Part shown: positions 51,838 through 60,530 of the stretch, in pieces
Layout: every line of letters starts with the position of its first letter
Position numbering within the stretch: position 1 is the first letter of the stretch
NCBI RefSeq assembly: GCF_019774615.1
Contig: NZ_CP081497.1
Span: 2,604,001-2,668,000 of the forward strand
Reading direction: 5' to 3'
Source of the DNA: Streptomyces sp. BHT-5-2
GTDB taxonomy: Bacteria; Actinomycetota; Actinomycetes; Streptomycetales; Streptomycetaceae
Length of the DNA stretch: 64,000 bases
Notes under the pieces: generated by a model
Told to the model about the DNA's origin: nothing
Database searches by the model: none
What the model saw: only the letters and a program-made list of their open reading frames with translations
Made by a program: the position numbers and the translations under genes

Positions 51838-53604
51838 TTAACAGCGGACCGGCCAGCCGCTCTGCCGGATGATGTTGTCGGCGGACATCCAACCCGCGTT
51901 ATCCGTCCCGGCGATGCGGACGTAGAGCCACTTGTGACCGTAGGAGTTCTCGACGGAGCAGTGGAACCACAGCTTCGTGCCGGACTTGGTCGCGGCCACG
52001 GAGGAGCAGACCTGATAGGGCCCCGTCAGGATGTGATGGTCGCCGGACAGGTAGCCGTACGTTCCCGGCTCCGGATCATGGTGGCTCCAGCCGCTGCAAG
52101 TCGCCGGCGCCGAACTGGGCTTGGTGGAGGGAGACGCGGACGCGCTCGGCGTAGCACTGGGCCTGGCCGACGGAGAGGCGGAAGAGGCCGTGGTGGAGGA
52201 GGGAGAGGAAGAGGCCGAAGTGGACGGGGTCCCCGCTCCCGTGGACGACGAGGCGCCGGGGGAGTTCTTGCCGCCGGGTATCGCGCCGCCGTTCGGCTGA
52301 CCGCTGGCCGCCGGGACGCCGGCTCCGGGCGCCGCCTGCGGCGCGCCGTCGTCCGCGCCGTTCTCGCCGGTCAGGGCATATGTGACACCGCCTCCTGCGA
52401 GCATGACGAGGGCGGCCGCCGCCGCGATGAGGACACGACGCCGGCGTCGGCCACGGTCGACGTCGGCGATGGCACCGGGAGCGTAGCCGGCGGTCGGCAC
52501 GCCGGACTGCGGGACGGCCTGTGGGACGGGTGAGGGGCCGGCCTGTGGGACGGGCGACGGGCCGGACGGTGCGTAGCCGGTGTGCGGAGGGGGCTGCGGG
52601 GGCGGCGGGGATGCCTGGTGGAACGGTGGCGCGGTACCGAATCCGGGCGGCGGCGCCGGGACGGCGGCCTGCGGAGGTGCCGGGGCGACGGCCGGGGCCG
52701 GTACAGCGGTCGGGGCCGTGGGGGCCGGCGGCACGAGGTTCGTCGCCTGGCCCGCGGCCGCCCGTTGCAGCATCTCGCGCGCCTGCTCGGCCGTGGGCCG
52801 GTTCGCCGGCTCCTTCGCCATCAGCGCCCACAGCACCGGCGCCAACGGCCCCGCGCGCCGGGGCTGCGGCAGCGGCTCGGTGACGATCGCCGACAACGTG
52901 GACCACACCGACGTGCGACGGAACGGCGAGGTGCCCTCCACCGCCGCGTACAGCGTCATGCCGAGCGACCAGATGTCCGACGCCGGGCCGGGCGCCGTGC
53001 CCTGCGCGCGCTCCGGGGGCAGGTAGTCGAGGGAGCCGACGAGATGACCGCTGTGGGTCAGCTTGGCCATGGCCTCGTCGCCGGAGGCATCCATGGTGGC
53101 GATCCCGAAATCGGTGAGCACGACCCGACCGCCGTGCTCCAGCAGCACGTTCCCCGGCTTGACGTCCCGGTGCAGTACGCCCACCCGGTGCGCGGCGTCG
53201 AGCGCGTCCATCAGCTTGGCGCCGATCGCCGCCGCCTCCTGCGGCTCCAGCGTGCCGCGCTCCGTCAGTACGTCGTCGAGCGAAGGTCCGTCGACGAGTT
53301 CCATGACGATGACCGGCAGGCCCTGTTCCTCGGTCACGTCGTGCACGGTGACCACGCCGCTGTGCCGGATTCGGGCGGCGGCCTGCGCCTCCCGCTGCAT
53401 CCGGGCGCGCAGATCGAGCAGTTCGGGCGCGGAGGCATCGGTGAAGGCCCGCAGTACCTTGACGGCGACCTCGCGGTTCAGCACCTGGTCCACGGCTCGG
53501 GCGACCACGCCCATGCCGCCGCGCCCGATTGTCGCGGTCACCCGGTAACGGCCCCCGAGAACCTTGCCTATCAGCTCGTCGCCGCCCGCTTCCCCGGCCG
53601 TCAC
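51838..53604 (-). CDS. Membrane Ser/Thr protein kinase with extracellular SH3-like domain
   Basis: A 588-residue PknB-type kinase. The kinase domain (about 14-275) has the glycine loop IGRGGMGVVARAVD, VAVKVLRAF lysine, catalytic loop GVLHRDVKPGNVLLEHGG, TDFGIA and PPERAQG. A long Pro/Ala-rich juxtamembrane segment precedes one membrane helix near residue 391 (VLIAAAAALVMLAGGGVTYA). Outside there is a Ser/Thr-rich linker and a Cys-containing SH3-like domain (GTKLWFHCSVENSYGHKWLY, NAGWMSADNII). The start is GTG 53604. The outer domain may sense cell-wall fragments; there are no PASTA repeats. Confidence 0.9.
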   Translation of the reverse strand: MTAGEAGGDELIGKVLGGRYRVTATIGRGGMGVVARAVDQVLNREVAVKVLRAFTDASAPELLDLRARMQREAQAAARIRHSGVVTVHDVTEEQGLPVIVMELVDGPSLDDVLTERGTLEPQEAAAIGAKLMDALDAAHRVGVLHRDVKPGNVLLEHGGRVVLTDFGIATMDASGDEAMAKLTHSGHLVGSLDYLPPERAQGTAPGPASDIWSLGMTLYAAVEGTSPFRRTSVWSTLSAIVTEPLPQPRRAGPLAPVLWALMAKEPANRPTAEQAREMLQRAAAGQATNLVPPAPTAPTAVPAPAVAPAPPQAAVPAPPPGFGTAPPFHQASPPPPQPPPHTGYAPSGPSPVPQAGPSPVPQAVPQSGVPTAGYAPGAIADVDRGRRRRRVLIAAAAALVMLAGGGVTYALTGENGADDGAPQAAPGAGVPAASGQPNGGAIPGGKNSPGASSSTGAGTPSTSASSSPSSTTASSASPSARPSATPSASASPSTKPSSAPATCSGWSHHDPEPGTYGYLSGDHHILTGPYQVCSSVAATKSGTKLWFHCSVENSYGHKWLYVRIAGTDNAGWMSADNIIRQSGWPVRC

Positions 53605-53825
53605 CGCACGCTCCGTTCCTTCACCGATCCCCGCTCATCGCGCGTCGCTGTTCGTCGTTCGCACCCGGGCTGTTTGTCGTTCGCACCTGGCGCCCCAGAG
53701 TAAAGGCAGGGGAGTAGGACGAGACACGGGGGTGGGAACGCGGGATCACACGGCGGTCGTGGCCGGAGCCCGAATCATCGGGTGCCCGCCGCCACCATGG
53801 TGACGTTACCGGCGCCGGGCAACGA

Positions 53826-53847
53826 GGCCCCGCCTTTGCGGGGGGCC
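53826..53847 (-). terminator. Hairpin terminator after the small membrane protein gene
   Basis: CCCCGC and GCGGGG with loop CTTT, extended by GG/CC after a bulge; 20 bp beyond the minus-strand stop. Confidence 0.6.
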
Positions 53848-53867
53848 AGGATTCCCCTGCCCTCGCC

Positions 53868-54302
53868 CTACCCCTCACACAGCGGCTGTCCGAGATGTCT
53901 GGCCGTTTCCGCGGCGTCTTTGTGGGTCAGGGCGATCACCACTGCCGTCAGGGGAAGCACCAGGCCGGCGATGACGACGAAGAACGTCGGGAGCCGGCTC
54001 TGCCAGCCGGAAACGGGCCGGAGCCCATCGCGTCGCGCGGCGCGGGAGAGCACCAGGTGAACGAGGAGCGCCGAGGCGGCCGCGAGCAGAGCTCCGTAGG
54101 CGAAGGCGAAGTGCGTCCACGGCACCGCCATATAACGGCAGGATGCCGACTGGTGGTGGATATGAGCGCTGGACAGCGCCACTGCGGTGATGAGACAGCC
54201 GATCGCGGCCAGCGAGAGCAGTGGTACCGCCACCGCTCGGACTCGCGAGCGCCGCGCGGGTGGATGCGGTCCCATGCCATTCGGTGTCACGGTTTCGGTC
54301 AT
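53868..54302 (-). CDS. Small membrane protein of unknown function
   Basis: A 144-residue protein with three hydrophobic helices (VAVPLLSLAAIGCLITAVAL, FAFAYGALLAAASALLVHLV, FFVVIAGLVLPLTAVVIALT) and a Cys near each end of the external loop (SASCRYMAVPW, QPLCEG). The frame is open further upstream, but that part belongs to a decayed gene; ATG at 54302 is the first that gives a membrane-protein-like start. I do not recognise the family. Confidence 0.65.
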   Translation of the reverse strand: MTETVTPNGMGPHPPARRSRVRAVAVPLLSLAAIGCLITAVALSSAHIHHQSASCRYMAVPWTHFAFAYGALLAAASALLVHLVLSRAARRDGLRPVSGWQSRLPTFFVVIAGLVLPLTAVVIALTHKDAAETARHLGQPLCEG

Positions 54303-54396
54303 CCTGCCTGTCAGTACCAATCCGGGTGCGGGCGGACGGTGCGGATGTGCTGCCGCCCCTCGGCCTTCTCCGTCGCCGGCAGTCGGCCCCGCAGGC

Positions 54397-54659
54397 TCAC
54401 GTTCCGGTACGAGTCCTGGTGCTGGGGTACTTGATATCACCGTCCGGCATGACGGCCATGACCACGGCAGCATGATGCGGATTGCCGTGCTCGATATGGC
54501 CGTTGGGGCCCTGCTTCCGTCGAGGTGCGCGAGCCGCACCGGCTCGGCCCGCGTCAGGTCGTACTGCTGCTGCTCGCTCAGCCCGTCCCACCAGGCGCGT
54601 ACGACTGCCGGGTTGGCGTTCCGCGGCGGAATGTCGGCGGCGAGCATGTCCGTCTCCAT
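54397..54659 (-). pseudogene. Frameshifted fragment resembling a DUF1023-type protein start
   Basis: The first frame reads NANPAVVRAWWDGLSEQQQY, DLTRAEPVRLAHLDG, like the N-terminus of Streptomyces alpha/beta hydrolases of the DUF1023 type (NPAAVRAWWxSLTPEQQxxL, then GNLDG). At about 54510 it shifts frame and continues as QGPNGHIEHGNPHHAAVVMA, VMPDGDIKYPSTRTRTGT to a TGA. The catalytic part is missing. It could alternatively be a short real gene with a sequencing error. Confidence 0.45.
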
Positions 54660-54844
54660 GTGCGACGCGGCGCGTTGGGGCGTTTCCGCTGGATGCTACG
54701 GCAGGAGGCACCCGGCGCCGCGCTCCGACCAGGCCGCTGACCACGCCTTATGATCCAGGATGACCGGACACGTCAGGTTTCCCGAACGGGTTGCAGCACG
54801 CCGCCGTGATCCAGTGATCCGGAACAGCGGTAACCGCGCGAGGG

Positions 54845-55360
54845 GTGGGAAAACAGGTGGACAGCGATCTGCGGCAGGCAGCTGTCGCGGCGCTCGGCGA
54901 ACTCGGACGAAGTCACGACCACCGTGACCGGGCGGATGCCGGTCACGGCCTGGCAGGGTTCGCCGAGATGGCGGAGGCCGCCGGCCCGCTACTGGCGCTC
55001 GTGCTCGACTCCGATGACACCTTCGTCACCCGACGGACCGTGGAAGCCCTGCTTCGGCGACAGGACAGGGCCGGTCTGACGCTGATCGCCTCAGCACTGG
55101 CCGTCGCCAACTCGAATCACAGCGACTGGATCCACACCGCAGTCGTCGAGGTGTTCGGCATCTACTCCGACGACCGGGACGAGGCGATACGGCAGTGCGA
55201 GGAGATGCTGCGGGACACCGACGACCGCGTTGCCCTGGGGGCTCGCCAACTGCACCAAATCCTGGCAGAGATCGATCCCGTCCTTCACCCTGCCGACCCT
55301 GCTGCCTCTGCTGACCGTCCTGCCTCTGCTGACCGTCCTGCTCCTGCTCACCGTGCATAG
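54845..55360 (+). CDS. HEAT-repeat-like protein
   Basis: A 171-residue helical protein with ARM/HEAT-type repeats: DLRQAAVAALGELGRSHDHR, GLAGFAEMAEAAGPLLALVL, TRRTVEALLRRQDRAGLTLI, TAVVEVFGIYSDDRDEAIRQ, RVALGARQLHQILAEID. The C-terminal 20 residues are a low-complexity tail coded by tandem repeats. The start may be GTG 54845 or GTG 54857. It is likely a protein-binding scaffold of unknown role. Confidence 0.7.
   Translation: MGKQVDSDLRQAAVAALGELGRSHDHRDRADAGHGLAGFAEMAEAAGPLLALVLDSDDTFVTRRTVEALLRRQDRAGLTLIASALAVANSNHSDWIHTAVVEVFGIYSDDRDEAIRQCEEMLRDTDDRVALGARQLHQILAEIDPVLHPADPAASADRPASADRPAPAHRA
55302..55337 (+). repeat. 18-bp tandem repeat at the 3' end of the HEAT-like gene
   Basis: Two exact copies of CTGCCTCTGCTGACCGTC followed by a diverged third; in frame they encode the PASADR repeat tail. 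Copy number may vary by slippage. Confidence 0.7.
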
Positions 55361-55445
55361 CGTAGGGCGGACGCTTTCGTATACATGGCGTGCCACGGCC
55401 TACCGGCTCCGCCCCAGACCGGGCGCGAGCCGGGAGCCTTGGCGG

Positions 55446-55649
55446 TCAGCCGAACGGGCCGCCGTCCGCGAAGGCGCGTGCGGCGAAACGCTTGCCCATC
55501 CGGCGATACGCGGCGGCGGAGGGGTGCACACCATCGGGAAGGTCGGCCACCTCGTCCGGCCCGAGCAGCTCGTGTCCGTCGAGACAGTGCAGGTGGGGAT
55601 CGTGTGCCTGCCGGGACGTCACAATACGGGCGAGTTCGGCGCGCACCAC
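55446..55649 (-). pseudogene. C-terminal fragment of an SGNH/GDSL hydrolase
   Basis: The frame reads HCLDGHELLGPDEVADLPDG, VHPSAAAYRRMGKRFAARAF, which is the block V region of SGNH hydrolases with the catalytic Asp and His (DGVHPSAAAY). Blocks I-III with the Ser, Gly and Asn are not present upstream. It is a truncated gene, independent of the SGNH scrap at 12807. Confidence 0.6.
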
Positions 55650-55779
55650 TGTCAGCTGTCAGCGTCAACGCGCCACGTCCGCCGGGTCACCCAGGGCCGC
55701 AGCCTGACCGACCGCGAACCGCAGCCCCGGAGTGCCGAAAGGGACAAGTTCACGAGAAGGACAGCGACAGAAGGACGAC

Positions 55780-56157
55780 TCAGGAGGCGGACGGCTCGAT
55801 CTCCCCAGCAAAGACGATGATCTGGTCGATGAGGCTCCGCCGCAGATGGACGACGTCCGTTCCCGCCAGGCGGGGGCCTCCATCCGGCGTGGTGAAGACC
55901 CACTGGTACCGGGCCCACTCGTCAGGCATGTCCACCGCTGAGCAGCGCACCATCGTGCCGGTCCCCGCCGGGTGGCGCCGGATGTCCAGCACGAACCGCT
56001 CGACCGCCGCGATTCCTTCGCTGCGACCCAACGGCCCCCAGAAGACCACGTCTGAGGTCAGGGCCTGGGAGAGCAGGGCAGTCACATAGCTGTCGTTCGA
56101 GGCGTTGAACGCGGAGATGAACGTGTCGATCGCGGAGCGTGCCGTCTCTTCCTGCAT
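55780..56157 (-). CDS. NTF2-like/SnoaL-type protein
   Basis: A 125-residue cone-shaped alpha+beta barrel protein: ARSAIDTFISAFNASNDSYV, ALTSDVVFWGPLGRSEG, AAVERFVLDIRRHPAGTGTM, then WARYQWVFTTPDGGPRLAGT and DVVHLRRSLIDQIIVFAGE. This is the SnoaL/nuclear transport factor 2 pattern. Members are small-molecule isomerases, cyclases or binding proteins; the reaction cannot be told here. Confidence 0.82.
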   Translation of the reverse strand: MQEETARSAIDTFISAFNASNDSYVTALLSQALTSDVVFWGPLGRSEGIAAVERFVLDIRRHPAGTGTMVRCSAVDMPDEWARYQWVFTTPDGGPRLAGTDVVHLRRSLIDQIIVFAGEIEPSAS

Positions 56158-56328
56158 GCCCCAGTAATACCAGCCGTCGCGCGTGCGCTCGTCCCGCGAG
56201 CCGCCTTCCGATCACGGTGGACCATCCCGGTCACAGCACCAGCCCAACCCCACTCGCCGCAATGCGGTCTCGGGTCGGCCTGGACGTAGCGGGCCGGTGC
56301 GGCAGGCCGTTTCCGTCCCGATACGCGA

Positions 56329-56361
56329 AAGGGTCCCTTCCTCATTGAGGAAGGGACCCTT
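56329..56361 (-). terminator. Perfect 15-bp hairpin with a 3-nt loop
   Basis: AAGGGTCCCTTCCTC, loop ATT, then the exact complement GAGGAAGGGACCCTT. It is one of the strongest hairpins in the window. It lies about 310 bp past the stop of the minus-strand ricin-type gene and 170 bp upstream of the NTF2-like gene, so it could terminate read-through. Its high symmetry and distance from any stop also fit a mobile repeat. Confidence 0.6.
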
Positions 56362-56669
56362 CGTCGGAGCGCCTGGCCGGCCTTGCACCTGCATCTCCCA
56401 CCGGTTGGTGGACGTCTTTCCTTGGACCACAGACGCACGACTTCCACCCGCTGTCCGCGGGCCGAAGCTGCGTCATGATCATACCGGATCGGCATGGCCG
56501 CTGAGCCACGCCCCGAGCCACGCCGATCCAGAGTTGTCGACGTCGAGCCGGCTGCAACATGTGGCCGTGCCGGAGCAATTCGAGCCAACCCGGCAAGGGG
56601 AAGATTTACTTCCGAATGTGCCGATGTCTGGTCAATGGGCAGGTCGGGTCGTGACCCGTCGGGCCTTGG
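56362..56669. other. Intergenic region without a recognisable gene
   Basis: Frames on both strands are short and lack family resemblance or a good start. The first 90 bases continue the flank of the 15-bp hairpin. I see no promoter signature I can defend. Confidence 0.35.
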
Positions 56670-57179
56670 CTAGACCATGTCGAAGGCGAAGAAGCCCGCG
56701 CCCTGGGGGGTCGTCCCGTTGGTAGACGTTTGGAAACCGAGGACAGCCCCTTGGGTGTTGTGTCGGGAGGTGCGCAAAAACGTCTTGGTGATCGAGTCGC
56801 GGCCCTGGTGCCAGACACGGCCGTAGCGGCCCTGGTGCCATGCTTCGGCGACCGGCTGCCTGTGCTTGCAGATCGCTGAACTGATGGAGTTGTCTGCGAG
56901 GCACTCGCCGGTGGTCACGCTGACGATGCCCCGTCCATTGGAAGTGCGCTTCCAGTGCTGGTTGGCGTCATCCCTGTCGCAGTCGACAAGCGCGTAGTTA
57001 CGGGCGTCCGTCTTATGAGAAGAGACGCACACGAGCTTGCCCTCAAACGCCGTCTTGATCTGGAACTCGGTGCCGACAGGCGGGATGTTGGCTTGAGCGG
57101 GCGAGGCCGCGACCATGGCAAGGGTGGCTGCGGACACAAGCGACAAGGCCAGACGGGTTCGGGCAGACTTCTCGGCCAT
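56670..57179 (-). CDS. Secreted ricin-type beta-trefoil-like protein
   Basis: A 169-residue exported protein: ATG 57179 with AAAGGGA site, signal peptide RTRLALSLVSAATLAMVAAS with cleavage after AQA, then one or two trefoil-like units: EFQIKTAFEGKLVCVSSHKT, NYALVDCDRDDANQHWKRTS with NGRGIVSVTTGECLADN. The QHW motif is the ricin B-lectin core. The C-terminal half is irregular and contains a short internal duplication (WHQGRYGRVWHQGR). It is probably a carbohydrate-binding or surface protein; no enzyme domain is attached. Confidence 0.7.
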   Translation of the reverse strand: MAEKSARTRLALSLVSAATLAMVAASPAQANIPPVGTEFQIKTAFEGKLVCVSSHKTDARNYALVDCDRDDANQHWKRTSNGRGIVSVTTGECLADNSISSAICKHRQPVAEAWHQGRYGRVWHQGRDSITKTFLRTSRHNTQGAVLGFQTSTNGTTPQGAGFFAFDMV

Positions 57180-57552
57180 GAATGTCCCTTTCGTTAGATC
57201 GCACAGGGATCGATGTCTGAGAGGGGCGTGACGCCGTCCACGCCCTGGGCACACTGAAGCTTCGGGCGCATCCGGCGAGACGTCATGCCATCCCACCCGG
57301 ACGAGGGGCATGGTTCACACTCCCGAGCATGCATGACCGCATGCAGGGGCGACCCTTTTCGAAAAATGAGGGTCGGAACGACGTGAACGCCTTCCCGTCA
57401 CATATCCCGTCGGACACTGGCTGGTCCGCCCACCTTCGGTCGTCATCACGAGGCCCATGGGCACGGAACGGGGCATCGGGGCAGGCCGGTTCCCGGGCAT
57501 CCCCAGATCACCATCGAGCGCGTCTCCGGCCGGGAAATACCGGTCGTTCCGA
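57180..57552. other. Intergenic region upstream of the ricin-type gene
   Basis: No gene is supported. It must hold the promoter of the ricin-type gene and the end of the MFS transcript. GCATGC is repeated in inverted form near 57328-57344, but the stem is short. Confidence 0.35.
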
Positions 57553-58713
57553 TTATGTGCGGCGGCGGGTGGCCGTGGTGACCATGACGGCCAGGGTGAG
57601 GCCGAGCAGGGCGAGGGCGGCGCCGAGCCAGACCGGGGCCGGGTAGCCGAGGCCCGCCGAGAGGGCGAGTCCGCCGAGGTAGGCGCCGAGGGAGTTGGCG
57701 ATGTTGAATGCGGACTGGACGGAGGCGGAGATCAGCGAGGTGCTGCCCGGCGCCTTGCTCATGGCGTATGTCTGCATGATGGGGCCGAGGCTGAAGCCGG
57801 TGACACCGGTGGCGAACAGGCCGACGGTCGCGGCTGCCTTGACGGGTAGGGCCAGTGCGAACAGGACCAGTACGACGGCCAGTGCCGCCAGGCCCGCGTG
57901 CAGGCTGGGTATCAGGGCACGGTCGGCGGCGCGGCCCCCGAGGATGTTGCCGACGGTCATGCCCACCCCCAGCAGCACCAGCAGCGCGTTGACCGAGGTG
58001 GGGCTGAAGCCGGCGGCCTCGGTGAGCAGCGGGGCGACGTAGCTGTAGACGGTGAAGACACTGGCAAAACCGACCGTGACGGTGCCCAGCGCCAGCCATA
58101 CGTCGCCCCGGCGGAAGACGGCGAGTTCCTCGCGGACGCCGACCGGGACCGCCGCCCTCTCGTGCGGCTCGTGCCTGGGAATCATCAGCGCGATGGCGAT
58201 CAGGCTGAACGCACCGATCGCGGCCACGACCGCGAACGTCCAGCGCCAGCCCAGTGTGGTGCCGAGATATGTGCCGAGCGGGACGCCGGCGATGTTGGCC
58301 AGGGCGAGTCCGAGGAACATCGTCGACACGGCCTTGGCGGTGCGGTCGGCGGAGACCATGCCTGCGGCGACAACGGCGCCCACGCCGAAGAAGGCCCCGT
58401 GCGGCAGCCCGGCCACGAACCGCGTCACCAGCAGCACCGGCTCGTCGGGAGCGAGTGCGGTGGCGGCGTTGCCGAGGGTGAACAGGCCCATCAGCGACAG
58501 CAGCGTTGTCTTGGCGGGCAGCCGCCGAGCGGCCAGGGTGAGCAGCGGGGCGCCGACGACGACCCCGAGGGCGTACGCAGACACCAGCCGGCCGGCGTCG
58601 GGGACGGAGATGTGCAGGGCGTGCGCGAGGGACGGCAGCAGTCCCATCACGACGAATTCGGTGGTGCCGATTCCGAAGGCGGCCAGGGTGAGCGAGGAGA
58701 GCGCGGGGCGCAC
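57553..58713 (-). CDS. MFS transporter, DHA1 (CmlA/AraJ-like)
   Basis: A 386-residue, 12-helix transporter starting at GTG 58713 with a GGAG site. Motifs: LTLAAFGIGTTEFVVMGLLP, SAYALGVVVGAPLLTLAARR, VTRFVAGLPHGAFFGVGAVV, AGVPLGTYLGTTLGWRWTFA (motif C-like). These are the hallmarks of AraJ/CmlA/YdhP-type exporters of sugars, purines or chloramphenicol-like drugs. It starts 26 bp after the FAD monooxygenase stop on the same strand, so they form an operon and probably deal with the same compound. Confidence 0.88.
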   Translation of the reverse strand: MRPALSSLTLAAFGIGTTEFVVMGLLPSLAHALHISVPDAGRLVSAYALGVVVGAPLLTLAARRLPAKTTLLSLMGLFTLGNAATALAPDEPVLLVTRFVAGLPHGAFFGVGAVVAAGMVSADRTAKAVSTMFLGLALANIAGVPLGTYLGTTLGWRWTFAVVAAIGAFSLIAIALMIPRHEPHERAAVPVGVREELAVFRRGDVWLALGTVTVGFASVFTVYSYVAPLLTEAAGFSPTSVNALLVLLGVGMTVGNILGGRAADRALIPSLHAGLAALAVVLVLFALALPVKAAATVGLFATGVTGFSLGPIMQTYAMSKAPGSTSLISASVQSAFNIANSLGAYLGGLALSAGLGYPAPVWLGAALALLGLTLAVMVTTATRRRT

Positions 58714-58739
58714 GGGTACTCCAGGATTGCCGAGGGTGG

Positions 58740-60257
58740 TCAGACGGCGATCGGGTCGCCGAACCAGCTGGTCAGGGCGGCGCGCAGGTCCTCGGCGTGG
58801 GCGGGGGTGCGGACGGGGGCGTCGGCCGCCCAGGCGAGATAGCCGTCGGGGCGGATGAGGAGGGCGGCGGCCTCGGCCTCGGCGTCGGTGTCGAGGACGG
58901 CGACGGTTCGTACGCGGTCGGTCCAGGGGTGGGCGATGCGCGCGATGGTGGAGGTGCCGGTCAGGTCCAGCAGCAAGGGGCGTCCCTCGCGCAGCAGTTC
59001 CGCCAGACGTGTCGGTCCGGAGTCGGTCTTGAGGGGGCGGTCGGCGACGAAGCGGCCCACGCGCGGGTCGTCGCTGCCGCCGTAGTGGACGTCGGTGCCG
59101 TAAATGGCCCCGGTCAGGTGGTCGTTGACCACGTCGAAGTCCATGAGCTCGGCGAACAGGGCACGCAGCGCGTCGACTTGGGGGCCCGGGCGCATCAGAG
59201 CGGCCTGGGCGCGGGTGTTGAGCAGGACGCGTTCGGCGACCGGGCGGCGCTCGGCTTCGTAGGTGTCCAGCAGGCCGGGGCGGCCCTGGCAGGCGGCGGC
59301 GAGTTTCCAGCCCAGGTTCACCGCGTCCTGGAAGCCGAGGTTCGCTCCCTGGCCGCCCGCGGGGAAGTGCACATGTGCCGCGTCTCCGGCCAGCAGGACG
59401 CGACCGGTCCGGTATTGCGACGCCAGGCGGGTGCTGTCGGTGAAACGGGAGACGAAGCGGACGTCGGCGAACTGGACGCGTTCGCCGGTGACGCGGTGAA
59501 TGGAAGCGCACAACTCCTCGGCGGTAACCGGGGTTTGGGGCGCAAGGTGATCCCATTCGGCGGTGAAGATCCGGCCGTCGGGCATCCGCATGAACCAGCC
59601 GTGATCGTTCCGCTGCCAGCCCATGGGCAGGTGGTCCGGGCCGGCGAGCGACCCCAGCCCCATCCGGCTCACCAGTTGTGGTTCGGTGCCCGGGAAGTCG
59701 ATACCGGCATGCCTGCGTACGGTGCTGCGTCCTCCGTCGCAGCCCACCACATAGCCGGCCCGGATGACTGTGCTGCTGCCCTGCGCGTCCTCCACCGTGA
59801 CGGCCACGCCGTCGGCGTTCTGCACAAGCCCGACGACCTCGACGCCGTGACGGACGACGGCACCGGTCCCGGTCGCGCGCCGGGTGAGAACGGACTCGAT
59901 GGTCTCGCGCGGCAGCAAAAGCTCTCGGTGTTGTTCGGTGGCGACGGTACCGCGGCCGAGTATGAACATTCCGGCGAAGTGTCCCCGGGCGGAGGTGTTT
60001 TCCAGACGTTCGCGGTACTCGTCCAGGCCGGCCGTGAGCTTTTCGGCCGCGACGAAATCCGTGAGCAGATCACGGCGGTCCATGATTTCCAGGGTGCGGG
60101 CGTGGATCGTCAATGTCCTCGGCTCGTTGGCCCCGGGTGCGAGACGCTCCACGACCAGCGTGGACACCCCGTACATCCGCAGCTCACAGGCGAGCGTCAG
60201 GCCGACCGGCCCGCCACCGGCGATGAGGACGTCGTAATCGTTGTCGTTGCTGTGCAT
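58740..60257 (-). CDS. FAD-dependent aromatic monooxygenase (PHBH/MhpA/Rox class)
   Basis: A 505-residue class A flavoprotein monooxygenase: dinucleotide-binding DVLIAGGGPVGLTLACELRM, the DG motif VVGCDGGRSTVRRHAGIDFP, and the GD motif VLLAGDAAHVHFPAGGQGAN followed by LGFQDAVNLGWKLAAA. A C-terminal thioredoxin-like domain is suggested by the last 120 residues (RPLLLDLTGTSTIARIAHP, DGYLAWAADAPV). Such enzymes hydroxylate phenolic rings or inactivate polyketides and rifamycins. With the co-transcribed exporter, detoxification or tailoring is likely. ATG at 60257 is chosen because the Rossmann motif follows at once. Confidence 0.87.
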   Translation of the reverse strand: MHSNDNDYDVLIAGGGPVGLTLACELRMYGVSTLVVERLAPGANEPRTLTIHARTLEIMDRRDLLTDFVAAEKLTAGLDEYRERLENTSARGHFAGMFILGRGTVATEQHRELLLPRETIESVLTRRATGTGAVVRHGVEVVGLVQNADGVAVTVEDAQGSSTVIRAGYVVGCDGGRSTVRRHAGIDFPGTEPQLVSRMGLGSLAGPDHLPMGWQRNDHGWFMRMPDGRIFTAEWDHLAPQTPVTAEELCASIHRVTGERVQFADVRFVSRFTDSTRLASQYRTGRVLLAGDAAHVHFPAGGQGANLGFQDAVNLGWKLAAACQGRPGLLDTYEAERRPVAERVLLNTRAQAALMRPGPQVDALRALFAELMDFDVVNDHLTGAIYGTDVHYGGSDDPRVGRFVADRPLKTDSGPTRLAELLREGRPLLLDLTGTSTIARIAHPWTDRVRTVAVLDTDAEAEAAALLIRPDGYLAWAADAPVRTPAHAEDLRAALTSWFGDPIAV

Positions 60258-60366
60258 TCCGGCACCAGCTGCCCTTCTCGTTTTGAAGCCGCGCGGACCC
60301 ACTCCGGGATGCATGGACGCAACACAACGCAACGGAACGGAGCGGAATGCAGTGGAGCGGAACAGG

Positions 60367-60382
60367 ACGGAACGGGTTCCGT
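60367..60382. promoter_or_regulatory. 16-bp palindrome upstream of the monooxygenase-exporter operon
   Basis: ACGGAACGGGTTCCGT has exact 7-bp arms around GG. It lies 110 bp upstream of the monooxygenase start, in a stretch rich in GGAAC/GGAGC motifs, and is a candidate operator. No regulator gene is adjacent; a LysR gene lies beyond the IS element. Confidence 0.45.
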
Positions 60383-60530
60383 TCAGGCGGAATTCGCCCT
60401 GGTGCGCCGCACCACGCGCGGTAGCTCGCCAATAAAGCAGGATCGATTTCCACGGTATCCGTGAGTCCGGCGAGCACAAAGGGCAACTTTGATAAGGCGT
60501 CGTTGCCGCTTGCGGCAATCCACGGGGGGG

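Noticed and set aside
60300..60380. A run of CGGAAC/GGAGC-like short repeats upstream of the monooxygenase
   Set aside because: Copies are irregular in length and sequence; only the 16-bp palindrome within it stands out, so it is not called a repeat array.
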